Shown: positions 37,571-49,860 of the stretch, in pieces
Layout: each line of letters begins with the position of its first letter
Position numbering within the stretch: the first letter of the stretch is position 1
Assembly (NCBI RefSeq): GCF_003945595.2
Contig: NW_024104151.1
Span: 1,508,501 to 1,572,500, forward strand
Length of the DNA stretch: 64,000 bases
Source of the DNA: Pipra filicauda
Lineage: Eukaryota > Chordata > Aves > Passeriformes > Pipridae
Direction: 5' to 3'
Made by a program: the position numbers and the translations under genes
The notes under the pieces: generated by a model
Databases searched by the model: none
What the model saw: only the letters and a program-made list of their open reading frames with translations
Told to the model about the DNA's origin: nothing

Positions 37571-40565
37571 TATGTGGAATGGTTTGAATAACATCACTGG
37601 TGCAGTGATTTGGGACCCCCACCACACATCCCGCTGCTGTCCTGTGGGAAACCACCACAGATGTGCAAAGACATGGGAGAGGTTGTCACAACCCTACAGC
37701 TGGAGCACTTGAACCCTTGAGTGTGGATACCTGAGCTTCGACCCTGAGCACAGAGCACCCCTCTGGTATCACGGTATCAGCAAAGTCTGGTATCAGCACC
37801 TTGTCCAGCATCGCTGGGAATTTGCCAATTGGCTGCTTCTTTCTGCTCTTAGGTTGGGGTTTTTAATAATAATGTGTGTAGCAGAGTTAGAAAATCTGTA
37901 TTTTTTTTCTTTGCACATTCCCCTGTAATACATAAATGACACAGAAGCTGTGCACGGATGGGGACCTTTCTCAGGGACAGGACTAAGCCCCTTCTCCATT
38001 ACTGGTGTCTGAATTCAATGCAGATATAAAACTCCAGGATACCAGAACAAGGATTACTTTGTCTACTATGGAGAGGCTCTGGGTTTCTGTGATCCATCAA
38101 GGCAACCTTGAGCTAACAGAAAGTCATGAAGCAGATCAGGGGGTGTCAGGACAAGGTACAAGCTGACTTTGTGTGGCTGGGACAGGGACTGAACCAAGGA
38201 GATGGGAGGTTAATGAAGCTGTCCCAGATGGTGCCCGTGGGGTGATGAGGCAGGAGGAGAACCTGTCTGGGGTTTGGCTAGTCCCCAGGGCCAGAAGACA
38301 CCCAGCAGGGACACTCAGAGCTGCTTCTGTTCTGGGGACAGGCACCAGATCAGTTTGCAGAAGAACCTTGTGTCTGGGGAGTTATGAACATCCCAGATCC
38401 CAGGAACATACCGGAATTTATCATCTCCCTAACTGAGGACTTGTTGGCCATGTCTAAGATCCAGCTATTAATAATAAATGCAGCATCTGTAAAAGAGAAA
38501 GTCGGAGCCTTGCGGGGAAAATGCAGAGAAGCAGTGGTTCCAAAAAGTGAATAATGAATGGCAATTTGCTAATTATTCATGGCTGAGTCCTCTGGATCAT
38601 CCAACTGCATTGGGTTTTGTGGGGAAGCGTTTGAAGTGCGTGATCCCCCCGGAGCATCCATGGGAGGCATGTTTGGACAGTCCCACACTGGCATCTCTGG
38701 GGCCTAATTGATCAGATATTTAGCACTGCCTACGCTGGCTGTTCCCAGAATTTCTGATACTTAAGAAGAAGAAAAATGTAATCCTTTCCTGTAAATAAAG
38801 TTTGAATTTGCTGATTCATTAAACCCAGGAGATGAGGCTTTACAGCACAGACCCGGGGCAAGAGGTTCCCTCTCCAGGGGTGAGGAGGCAGCGGGGAGTG
38901 ATGGAATAGCCCTTTTTAATTAAGTACATTTGGCTTTTAAATTAGTGCAATCTTAACTTGAGACAAAAGGCATTTTCCTAGAGACAGATTTGCAAGGCCA
39001 TTGTGAGGAGAGAAATTGTCATTAACCATTGGCAACCAAAGGAGGTTTATTCTGGCGTTTTTCTCAAGCAGCTGAAACTGAGATGGGTCTATTGCTGCTA
39101 AAGCAGCCACATCCTTCCACAGGTGTCTCCTGTCCTTGTGCTCTCCTGACTGGAGGCCACAGCTGGTGGTGGATTTCCTTTCTCTTACCCCAGCTGAGTA
39201 AGGTTTTTCCTCCCTTTCTGTGATGAGGATGAAGGGGACCCCTGCTCCCCACAGTGGGATGTGGGGTGAGATGCTGCCACCACAAGCACCTGTGAATAGT
39301 GGAGATCCCAGGCCAGGCATGGCACAGGGTTCAGCTCAGCTCCGCAGCACCGGAGTTCCAGTCTGTTCCAGGTTCTAGGGTGCAGCAGTTTGGTATCCTG
39401 GTTCTGTCAGGGGTGCAGTGCCGCTCCACACCTCTGCAGGCCTGGCAGATGGAGGGCATTAAATCTGTAGATTTAATCTGTACATCTACAGAAACTATAA
39501 ACCTACATTAGAGAGTTCATAGGGGCCTTAAATTCACTGTGACATGTGGTCTCTGTGTGTCCCCTGAAGACACATTACCCACAAGTCTGGGTTCACCTTG
39601 CAGAAGATTAAAATAATCATTACTCCTCTATTAGATCTGTGTATTCTTAAGTAAAGGTATTATTTTTATGTTCTAGAGAGCACCTTCCCTAATATTTTTA
39701 AGAATCCTACAAATAATTTGACTGGTAAGGGGCACATTTCCTAAGAAAACTTGCAATTCAGAGGAAACATCCATGTCCATTACTAATAGCTGCCAAAGGA
39801 ATTACTTCTTTCCATGGCTGGTTGTATAATGCAAAGATATTACTCATGTCTAGGTTTATACAGAAATCTGAGATGTGTTGCCAGTAATTGTGCAAAAAAT
39901 GTAAATAATGGGGAATAGCTGCCCAAAAGTTCAGGAGGGACATTTGGAAGGAGAAGGAGCCTGGCAAGGTGTGCAAGAGATGTGGTAGTATTTTCTGTAC
40001 TAATTTAATCACTGCAGCTGAACACAACTGTTTTACTGAGGAAGCATCCGACTGTGAGCTCATGGTTGGTGCAACACACTTATAATCTTGTCTCCAACAT
40101 TTCTACGTGCTGGGAGCGCCAGACCGTGCCCTCAGTTTACATGCTAATTGCCTTGTGTACTGGTTCCTACACAGAGATTCCTAATTAAACTGCTGGATTT
40201 GTATTTTTAATACATCGGGTTTTGTATCAGAAATGTAAATAAAATTAATATTCTTCCAAAAATTTAAATGAACTCATTAGGAATTACACACAACCTGTGA
40301 TAGTATGCGCATTCCTCCGTGGCACTGCGAACAGTTGGTGTGGCATTGGCTGTGTCTGCTGGAACATCAGCGATGCAGAGGGATCGAGGGGCTCTGCAAA
40401 GGGGTGTCATGGCCTTGCAATGACACATCTCCTAAATAAGGGGACAGACAACCATTTCCCATGGGTGATTTCCAGTAGTGCCTCCTGCTGTACCTGGTCC
40501 TGACAATCAGTGACACACTAGACTTAAGGGGATTTCAGAGATCTCCTCAGTCATGGACACAATTA

Positions 40566-40599
40566 TCTTAGAGGTCTTTTCCAACCTTAATGATTCTGG
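40566..40599 (+). mobile_element. CR1 LINE 3' tip
   Basis: Short match only: CTTAGAGGTCTTTTCCAACC followed by TTAATGATTCTGG. Confidence 0.7.
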
Positions 40600-40750
40600 C
40601 TGAACAGTCATGATGCTGCTCCTCACTCCTGGCAGTTGTTGAACTTGCTTCCTATGATCCATAGCGACCCTCCACTATTGTGGTCATATTATAAATAAGC
40701 TTTTTCCCTCCTTTGGTAACTTTTTCTTTATATTTAAACCAAATATTTTC

Positions 40751-40809
40751 CAACTCGATTCTCATGGGTCCCTTCCAACTCAGCATATTCTGTGATTCTT
40801 TGATTCTGC
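40751..40809 (+). mobile_element. CR1 LINE 3' tip
   Basis: Short CR1 tail: ATGGGTCCCTTCCAACTC, then CATATTCTGTGATTCTTTG and ATTCTG repeats typical of the CR1 3' microsatellite end. Confidence 0.8.
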
Positions 40810-41314
40810 CTGGAATAAGTCTCCTGATGCAGACAAAGTTTGGGCTCCATCCCTGGCCATGCTCCCCTCTCCCAGCACTGACCTCTGGACTCCTGTGGGA
40901 GTTTTCCAGTGTTATCCAGGCTGTGTGTGGGCAGGTTTATCAGTAATTTATATAGATTTAATTACAGTGCTTGAGTCATCTCTATTCATATATTTCAGTG
41001 TCATCATTAAACTCAGCAGTTTCATTTATTGACTGAGAAATCAGGTTTTAGTGTATTTGGATACATGACAGGTTTCCGCTCAGTTTAGCTCAATAGCTTT
41101 GCTTCTCCCACCAAATCTGACATTTCGAGAAGAAATATTCTCTCCAGGGGAATTCCCTTTGTGTCCACAGTTTCAGCTGTTGTCCAATTACCTAAGTAAG
41201 ATTTTACTATTTTGTCTCTCAAGTACCAGCCTTCAAAGCAAATCAAACTTCAATTTGCATAGTTCTGTCTCAGCCAGGCAGGCTGGTCTGCATCAAAAAA
41301 AATTATTTTAAAAC

Positions 41315-41328
41315 TATATATATATATA
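41315..41328 (+). repeat. (TA)7 microsatellite
   Basis: Seven TA units run into a short CACACA tract. Confidence 0.9.
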
Positions 41329-42904
41329 CACACAAAAATTTAAATGAAAATTCCTATGCTCATTAGGAGCCCACTCAAAGCCTGCTGCAGTCACTCAAAA
41401 GACAGTTATTGATTTAATAAGGTCTGGATCAAGCCCAAAGTCTCCTGTAGACATCACTGTGCAGAGAACTGGGGCCACAGACCTAATTTCTCTTTGTAGC
41501 CCTTTCAGTCCTTCCCTCAGAGGTGCAGTCATTGTCCTGATCTCATCCAGCTCCTGCTGAGCCTGATGGGAAGGTCTCTCTCTCCGCACCTCTGGAGGGA
41601 TGATGGACAGGGAACAGATGTGAAATCCATTCTAGGAAATTCCAAGTACTTTGTGAAGGGGTGGTCACACATCGGAGCCATCGAGCTTTCTTCTGGTGTC
41701 TGATCGGTGTCATGGGACACCCAGGACACACCTGTGGGTTTCTTGTGCACCCTTCATAAAGCCAAGCCACATCTTTGTCTGGTGCATTGTCCCATCTAGA
41801 AGCTCAGGAGGTTCCTGGTTTCCTTCTTCCCTTACAATCTGAAAGGTTTTTTCCTCTTCCCTCCCTCTGTGTGGGCTTTGTCTTCACTGGTGGTATTTCT
41901 GGTCTTAGGCCTTGACTTTGCTTTCCACATCCAAGTTGGACTAATAGGACCAGCTGCTGCAGAATAGGTGATCCATCATGGAAAGGACCTGTCCTGGAGA
42001 TGGATACCCAGCTCCTGAGCAGTGGATTGAAATCCAGGGCATTAGAGGAGCTGGGTTATAAATCTGGGAGTTGGTTCCTTGGGGACCCTTCTCAAAGATC
42101 AAGGTGTATTCATCTAGGGCATTTTAATTGGGTGGTCATGTTCCCAGTGGAAAACAACTCTGAAAACTTCCAACCGTCCCCAATGGGATTCACAGACAGA
42201 GTGAAAACCTTTTTTCTCTCCCTGCTCTCACACAGAGTGGAACAAAGGCATACGATGCAGCTGAGCAGCTCAGCCAAAGCAGGGAGCTTTCCTCACATCA
42301 CAAGTGCACCTGGGGGACTAATTTCATGACATATTGCTGAGACAAGGAGCCCAACAGAGTTAAAAACGCAGCACCTTAAATTCGTATATTCACACAGAAT
42401 AAGATAAATGGCCAAATCCTCCATTCATGTAAGTCGTAATAATTCTGTTAAATGTTGGGTTTGAGATCCTTCCATATGGATGCCAACGGCTGCTCCAGGT
42501 AACAATTATGGAGAGTTATGAAGAAATTTTCTCTAAATCCCTTTTGCAGCTTGAGCTTTATTATGAATTATATGACAATAAGTGACTGAGATGGGATGAG
42601 GTAGAAATAACCCATTTGAGCAAGGCCAGTAACATGTTTCTCCTTGACATTTAGCAGAACATTTAAAGATCTGAGAGGGTATCCGTGTTTGAGGGGGGAA
42701 AATCAAACGAAAACCCTGGGGATCTTTGCTCTGGATCCTTACTGAAGTTGCCTAATGTTCTGTTTTGTTACATTTGTGCTTTTACTCTCGAATTTTGCAA
42801 TTATAACAACAGCCCACAAGGTTTAGACATATATTCTTACAAAACTGGATAAATCAGAGAGGTTGAAGCATATCCAAAGCTTCATCTCAAGTATCAGTCA
42901 GTCA

Positions 42905-43035
42905 TCACAGAATCATGGAATCATAGAACATCCTGAGTTGGAAGGGACCCAGTATCATCAAAGTCCAACTGCTGCCCCTGCATAGGACACCCCAACAATC
43001 CCACCCTGTCCCTCAGAGCATTGTCCAAACAATGA
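42905..43035 (-). mobile_element. CR1 LINE 3' fragment
   Basis: Minus-strand CR1 beginning with its tail repeats (CACAGAATCATGGAATCATA), then CCTGAGTTGGAAGGGACC and GGACACCCCAACAATCCC. Similarity fades near 43035. Confidence 0.88.
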
Positions 43036-44880
43036 CTAAAACATTCAAGGTCATCCATGGAATTTAATTACCTGCCTCTGCCCCCATCAGGGGGAGGAGC
43101 ACCTGTGGTCAGAGCTCTCTTGAACTTGAGTTTCTTTTCACAGGGTAGAAAACTTTGAATTAACTTTTTAGCAAAATTGAAAATCCAAAGAATACTTTGT
43201 GTAACAAAGGGGATAGAAACCAGAAGTGCTAAAAATAGCACTATAAATATATTTTACAACTCAGGGTGAAACACAGACTTCAGCCTTGGCCTCAAAACTT
43301 TGGCAGAATGGAGGGCAGAGGTTCCTAAAGGTGTGTTTGGAAATAAAGGATGAAGAAATTCCCAAGTCAAAAGATTAAAGATGATTACTATCTATCTTCT
43401 ACAGGAAAAGAGGTTATTGAAATATTTTAGAGTGTAGAGAAGGTGTATTAGAAAGTTTTCTCATAAAACAAACCCGAGAGAGATTCACTTACACTGATCA
43501 GTGGCAAATTTTAAAGTTAATGCAAAGCACTTCTTCATTAAAAGATTATTAAGTGTAGAACTTATTTTTGTAACAAGTTGTTGAGACCAAAGCTCACAGG
43601 GCTTTAGAAAGGAATGAGCTATTGATCAAGGACATCCAGAGTTTCCAGGAAGATCAGAGAATAGATTTTACACCCAAGACTTCAGCATTTAAGCAAATAG
43701 TCCAACAGGTTGGAAAATGCCACATCTGAGATAATTTATCAAATAAATTCTAGGTTAGTTAACAAAAGCACGTGTTTGAAACCTTTGTCTATGAAGTGTG
43801 TGTGCTCCTTTTGAGTCAAGTGCCTTCTAATATAGAGATTCACAAAAAATAGAGATGGTCTCAACAGCTCCCATTACATTTTCCTGAGAGCTGCTACATG
43901 TTCCTAGTCTGACAGTATGAGGTCTGGACAGTCTGTGAGCTGAAGAAAAAGAGGAAGGGAAAAAATTAATTAATTTTTGGCTACAAGAAAGCTAAAAATA
44001 GCCTCAGAGGTTTAAAAACAAGAGCTTTTCCAGTGAGCCTACACCATAAGCACTAATTAACCTCTGTACTGAACCACATGAGTAACAAAATGCTGAGGTA
44101 TCTCAACAAGGCTCTAAAATCAAGAGCTCATTTAATGTTATCCTTAATTCCACCTCCAGGTTTATATGTTGAGATTTTGGCTGGATTTGTAATAATAAAT
44201 TGAGTATAAAATCTTCCTCTTCCCTGGGCTTTTCCAAACCTTCAGTGAAAAGAGTTACCGTCAGATATTCCTTGTGATATCAGAACTATTCAGAGAGAAA
44301 GGCCTATGATGAATTTTTCAGAAACTTACTTTTTCCCCCAGTATATTATCACAGGTATTAAAGCTGATTTCTTGACTTTTAAACTTTCTGCTATGAAGCA
44401 CCTTCAACAATACCCTAAATTTTACTGTGGGGCTGTTACTGTATAGAGTTTTACTTATAGATTGGCCTGTAAAAAGATATTCATATTTTAGATTTAGATT
44501 TACTAATTTTATTCAAAAATAAAACACAAACTCGAGAACTGGATCATTTAAATCCTGTTAATTTATTCACTTAAAATTAGATTCCAAGAAAAAGAAGAAA
44601 ATATTTAAATTACTGGGGATGTGAGCAGAAAAGGAACAAATCTCATGGAGTAACTGCACCGTAGGCCAAGGCATATCCTTATGTAGGAGCTTTAAGTTAG
44701 TCAATAAAATGTCCATCAGTACCAGCCCCTTTTCTTTGCTGATGCTGTTGCTTAGCTGTCCAGAGCGCTGCAAGAACATGGGAAAAGATCTGTCAGAAGG
44801 GAAAAATCAACTCCAGGGTCAGGATGCAACTGTAGTTTCATAAAATAACAAAATGCTTTCCCTTGATGCAGATTTCTAAA

Positions 44881-45346
44881 TTAGGATGCCATGTGAACAA
44901 AAGGAAGAAAGTTGCCCTGCACTGCTTGTCCCCATCCTGTCAGAATTGCAGTGTCCCTCACATCCAGCACACAGTGGTTCTCCTGCTCAAGAAATTTGGC
45001 AGCCAGACCATTTCTGTTTGTAAATGAAAGGCTGATTCTTGACCTTTCAGCGTTTACTCTCAACCAGCACTTGCTGAAGCTGCTCCAGGGCTCTGTAAAT
45101 ATTGTTTCCTCACTGGCTGTGCAGCCTGAGCAGATCACTGTGGTCAGAACACGCCGTGTCAATGTGAGTGAGAAGGTGGTTCAGCTCCTCATGGTCTTTG
45201 TCAACAGCTGCTATAAAAAATACCCTGAAAGCTTGCACTGCTTTAAATACAATTCCCAGGCCAAGGACTGAAACTATTGCTCCCCAATTTACATGAAACT
45301 TTTGCCTGGGACTTTTCTTGGACATACAAATACTTCCTCTTAGCAC
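44881..45346 (-). pseudogene. Possible decayed coding sequence, unidentified
   Basis: On the minus strand one frame reads from 45346 down to 45110 for 78 codons, including segments HVNWGAIVSVLGLGIVF and DKDHEELNHLLTHIDT. After one stop it continues as NNIYRALEQLQQVLVESKR, which looks like a helical protein segment. A second frame then carries SLSFTNRNGLAAKFLEQEN. The pattern (hydrophobic stretch, helical segments, one stop, one frame change) would fit a retrocopied or transposon-derived gene fragment. I do not recognise the protein, and chance cannot be excluded. Confidence 0.3.
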
Positions 45347-45365
45347 ATCTGCACCTCTGCTGTGG

Positions 45366-45596
45366 TGACAGGGTGGGAGAGTTTGGGGTGTTCAGCCTGG
45401 AGAAGAGAAGGCTCTGGAAAGATCTCAGAGCCCCTTCTGGTGCCTAAAGGGGCTCCAAGGAAGCTGGAGAGGGACTTTGGACAAGGGCTGGAGGGAAGGA
45501 CAAGGAGGAATGGCTTACTGCTACCAGAGGTCAAGTTAGATGGGATACTGGGCAGGAATTCTTCCTGTGAGGTTGGTGAGACCCTGGCACAGGGGC
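45366..45596 (+). mobile_element. CR1 LINE internal fragment lacking its 3' end
   Basis: Plus-strand CR1 body: GTTCAGCCTGGAGAAGAGAA, AGTTAGATGGGATACTGGG and GGTTGGTGAGACCCTGGC. It stops before the tail, so it is broken rather than simply 5'-truncated. An oppositely oriented CR1 piece covering an upstream part of the element lies 180 bp further on. Confidence 0.85.
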
Positions 45597-45779
45597 AAGC
45601 AGTCAAAATTATTTTGGCAATTAAACTTGGTGAGTTTATTGAAGGGATTTGTCCTCAGTGTCACAGAGATGGACTAAAAGTCACAGGTCTGCTCCACACA
45701 CACAAAAAAAAAAGTCCCAGAAGAGGTAGCTCTCATGTAAAATTCCTTTTCTGCTGTTTCAGAGAACACCTTATTGCAA

Positions 45780-45868
45780 AGCTGGACGCTCTCCAGGAGC
45801 TCCATGAGAAGCCCAGAACCAGACAGAGCACTCCACATGTGCCTCACAGGGCTGAGCAGAGGGGCAGG
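45780..45868 (-). mobile_element. CR1 LINE 5'-side fragment, inverted
   Basis: On the minus strand this reads CTCTGCTCAGCCCTGTGAGG, GTCTGGTTCTGGGC and TGGAGCTCCTGGAGAG, which is the reverse-transcriptase C-terminal part of CR1, upstream of the region in the 45366 copy. On the plus strand it looks like an exon after CTGCTGTTTCAG, but that is coincidental. Confidence 0.8.
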
Positions 45869-46559
45869 ATAATGTGGTCCTTCTTAAACTCTAACTCCAT
45901 CTTAATTAATCTCCTTTTATGTGAATTGTAGACATTTTATGAATTGCACTGTGACATGGGCACATCTCACCATGTAATTTCTAGAGGCTTGTAATGATTC
46001 ATTTGATAGGCATTGTCTGTGGATTTTGGTTCGTCAGGGATCAGCAGAGCTATAATTACACAGTAATTATTAAATAACTTACAAATTGCTGTGCCAGTGA
46101 AAGCAAATATCAGAGCAGTTGAAGAGCATCTTGTTCCTCTGGGCATATATTCTATACGTGCAAGGATGCAGGGATGGGCTGCTTGCTCTAAACATGATGG
46201 TAATGCATAGATCAGGTACTAAAGTCTGTAAATGAGAATGAGACTTTTATCCTATGCCTGTATTCCCAGAGCTGCAAGCAGCAGGAGAAGGCTTTCACCC
46301 TACTAGAGCTTAACCTGGAGGGGTTGGGTCAGGAACCCAGGTTCTCTTGGTCAGGGGGAGCATCTTCATGGGCTGTCCCAAGGTGTAATGGACCCACCAG
46401 CACAGGTACCATCTGTTGGGCTATAAATCCGCTACGGATGTTACCAGTTTGGTATCTGAAGATAGTCTGAAGTATTCCCAGACCTCTCCATGTGTCCAGT
46501 TTCTTGCTCTGTTGAAACTCAGGCAGATTCCACTGTTTTCTGATAAGTGGGGTGATGGC

Positions 46560-46800
46560 ATCCCACTGCCAGAAGGCAGGGTTAGATGGGATAATGGAAG
46601 GAATTCCTCCCTGTGAGGGTGGTGAGGCCCTGGCACAGGTTGCCCAGAGAAGCTGTGGCTGCCCCATCCTTGGAAGTGTCCAAGGCGAGGTTGGATGGGG
46701 AGCAACCTGGTGTAGTGGAAGATGTCCCTGCCCATGGCAGGGGGTGGGACTGGCTGAGCTTTAAGGTCCCTCCCAACGCAAACCAGTCTGGGATTCTCTG
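46560..46800 (+). mobile_element. CR1 LINE 3' fragment
   Basis: Plus-strand CR1: GGTTAGATGGGATAATGG, GGTGGTGAGGCCCTGGC, GCCCAGAGAAGCTGTGGC, and a tail AACCAGTCTGGGATTCTC. Confidence 0.93.
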
Positions 46801-47627
46801 AGTTGCCTGTCCCACTGCTTCTGTTGTGACTTTTCCTGTGTCCCATGGGATGTGGGACTCCCAACCCCACATGCCTTCTCTGAGTTGTGAGAGGGGACCA
46901 GGCAGAAAGGTGTCTCTTGTGTACCAGGACTTGCACCTTCACAGGTGTCTCCCTATTGCATCTCTAAAGGATATTTTGCCTTATTTACTTCCAGAAATAC
47001 AGTGACAGTTGTGCAGATTTGAAGAATGACCTCTGAGAACAAGAATATAATTACTGGGAGTCAGAGCAGTGCTAATCATATGTTCCTGAGCAGCAGAAAT
47101 GCTCACAGATTTCCAGAGCTGCATTATTCATGAGCTTCCTATTTATACATATGAATGAAAGACCAAGCTCAAAGGACACAGACGACTTTGTCACTTTTCT
47201 TCATTGAGCTATGGTCTCAATAGCTGTAAAAATCATTAAAGCAGAAGTTTTCTCTGGAAAAGTCTGAAATAGGGAAAAAAGACCAGTGAGCAAATATTGT
47301 AGATGCCTTATAATACTATAACTTGAACAACTAAGTAAAAATATTATTTTTCACGTCACTTTGATGATGTAGACACACTTCAAATGTTGATTGAAAATAG
47401 AAATTCAATGGATTTCTCAACTTGCTTCCTATGGTTTTGTTGCCCAAGGCACAGAGAGCCCATGGTGACATGGCACCTGGAAAGGGGCAGAGTCAGGACC
47501 AGCCTCCTCAGACCTTTGCCATCGAGGAAGGTCGTGTCCAGCCCTGGCAGCTGGTGGTCTGTCCTGGCTATTCCTTTGTCCGTTCTGCTATTTGGTTATG
47601 CAGCTCTGATGTGTAAACTTGGTGTAG

Positions 47628-47661
47628 AAGAGCAGCAGGCTGGGAAGAGCAGCAGGCTGGG
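47628..47661 (+). repeat. Perfect 17-bp tandem duplication
   Basis: AAGAGCAGCAGGCTGGG occurs twice, head to tail, without mismatch. Perfect identity suggests a recent slippage event. Confidence 0.95.
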
Positions 47662-47784
47662 AAGGGGTGATCAAGCCTTTAGAGATGACTTTCAGAAAAC
47701 CTCTAAAATGTTCTTTTTTCTCTTCCATGAAACATTCCTTCTCTCTATTCATTTTAATTAAAAACATGCAATTTATTTTAATCT

Positions 47785-47930
47785 CAGAGTGGTTTGTGTT
47801 GGGAGGGATCTCAAAGCTCATCCAGTCCCACCCCCTGCCATGGGCAGGGACACCTTCCACTAGATGGGATTGCTCCAAGCCCTGTCCAGCCTGGCCTTGA
47901 ACACTTCCAGGGATGGGGTAGCCACAACTA
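47785..47930 (-). mobile_element. CR1 LINE 3' fragment
   Basis: Minus-strand CR1: GTTGGGAGGGATCTCAAAG, CCATGGGCAGGGACACC, and CAGCCTGGCCTTGAACAC. Confidence 0.92.
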
Positions 47931-48723
47931 CAGGCTTTTTATTTTACAAGAGTAAAATTGCTGGTTCTTCTGTGTGGCTGGATCATCCCTGGACACTGGG
48001 GTGCTCTTTGCTCTGCAGAGAGCTTGGGAGTCAGATAGTGTGGACCATGGCACATGCTTCCATGTATGGATGGATGGGCAAAGCACAACACACAAGCCAA
48101 AATGGGTGGTCAGGCAGCACAGGGACAGCTTAGGGGGCAACAGGAAACTTTCAAAAGATTTTCCTTAACTGATGGTGGTTAAAACAATAGATTGCCTTTG
48201 CTTTTGGGCAGATAATCGACTGGGGGTCTGGCTGTAGCCACTCACTGAGAAACTGAGATGCTTCAGGTGTGCAGAGGAAGGGAATGTCATAAATCACTTC
48301 CTCAGTGGTGCTTTTCTGACACTCATTATAGGAGAGATATTGTAAACCAGGTGGAATGTTTCATAAACACAGGTCCTGACAGAGGCTGCAAATTGGTTGT
48401 GCCTTTTATTATCTTTTATTTTTGATAATACTCGACAGTTTCTTGTAACTGGATACACAGCATGGGGAGAAATGTTTTTGGATTTGATTTCAAACAAGCC
48501 CATTTGATGTTTCTTCTCAGAATGTGAAAGTGTTGTTTGAGGTTGTCTTTGTTTGTGGAAGTTATTGTTATATCGTTATATTTCATAAACTGCAACAAGT
48601 GTTCCTGAGAGGGAAACTGAGGGCGTTAGAAGTCTGCATCTGAAAGGGCCTCAGTTTCTTTGGAAAAAATAATCCTTATGTGGCTTTATGTAGAGTAAGT
48701 CAGGTTCTTCATAAGCAGCAGCT

Positions 48724-49010
48724 CCGATCTCTGCTCCCTGTGAGCATGGACAGGACCCAAGGGAACAGCTGGAGCTGTGCCAGGGGAGGGTTAGGTTGGA
48801 TATCAGGAAAAAGGTTCTTCCCTTTTTCAGTGGTCGAGCACTGAACAGGCTCCCCAGGGCAGTGGTCACAGCACCAAGGCTGACAGAGCTTGAGAAGCGT
48901 TTGGATGATACTCTCAGGGACAGGGTGGGATTTTTGGGGTGTCTTATGCAGAGACAGGTTGGACTTGATGATCTTTGTGGGTCCCTTCCAACTTGGGATA
49001 TTCCATGAAG
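48724..49010 (+). mobile_element. CR1 LINE 3' fragment
   Basis: Plus-strand CR1 of about 290 bp: GCCAGGGGAGGGTTAGG, TGAACAGGCTCCCCAGGGC, and the tail GTCCCTTCCAACTTGGGATA plus TTCCATG. Confidence 0.92.
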
Positions 49011-49841
49011 CTGTGTGTCCCTGACCCCTTTGGATATGTGTGGTGCTCTGGAGGAAAGGCAGAGCTGCTCACTGCTACCACACGTCACCTTCATATACTC
49101 AGACTACCCAAATCCATCGTTTCTTTGCAATTACTGAATTAATTCATTTTGCTCTCCTGACACAAGTCACCCTTCACATGGCTGGATTTATATTCTCCTC
49201 CTGTAATTGCTTGGCAGCAGTTTCTTCAAGCACATGTTGTGTGGGGTGGCAGGAGGCTGCAAGTGCTGAGGGTCCTTCTGAAATCTGTAAAGATTTCACT
49301 AGTCATGTTTATTTTTCAAATCTGAAAAAAATTCACTATTAATTTATTAATTTTTTTTTTTTGCAATTTGTTGCACTGTTTCATTTTTTAATAGTTTAGT
49401 GTTTGTAAATATAAGTGCAAAGATGAGACCTCAAATTAGTGGATATGTTTTTGTGGTACTCAAAAAGTAGCCTGTAAATGAATGGGTACTTTTGCCAAAA
49501 TCCCTTTGCTGAGGAAAAAATTCCCTGATTTATTCAAAATACAGGCAGTCCTGTAAAAGGTAAAGCCTTGAGCATATATCAATGTCTTAGAGATGGGAAA
49601 TTGTTGGGAGAGTGGGGATGGAAACTGCAAACTCTTCCTGCCAAGAAAATCAAATGTGTGACCTTTAATTAAATATTATTTTGAATATTTTTAATGGAAA
49701 TATAGATTTGCCTGTTGGTGGTTCACACACATACACACACCACCAACAACCCCCACAATTAAATTAAATTAAAGTCAATTTTTTTCACACTCTAAAATAG
49801 TTCATCCTACATAAAACATGATGGTTCATCCTGGAACTTAT

Positions 49842-49860
49842 TAAAAATAAATAAATAAAT
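49842..49860 (+). repeat. (AAAT)n microsatellite
   Basis: About four AAAT units. A CA-rich tract lies about 100 bp upstream (49722-49755). Confidence 0.85.

Noticed and set aside
41395..41770. Minus-strand frames reading QQELDEIRTMTAPLREGLKG and similar
   Set aside because: It looks protein-like for about 30 residues, but the adjacent text is not and no family or splice sites were recognised; too little to call a pseudogene.
45759..45870. Exon-like segment after CTGCTGTTTCAG reading EHLIAKLDALQELHEKP
   Set aside because: Its reverse complement is the reverse-transcriptase C-terminal part of CR1, so the exon-like look is accidental.
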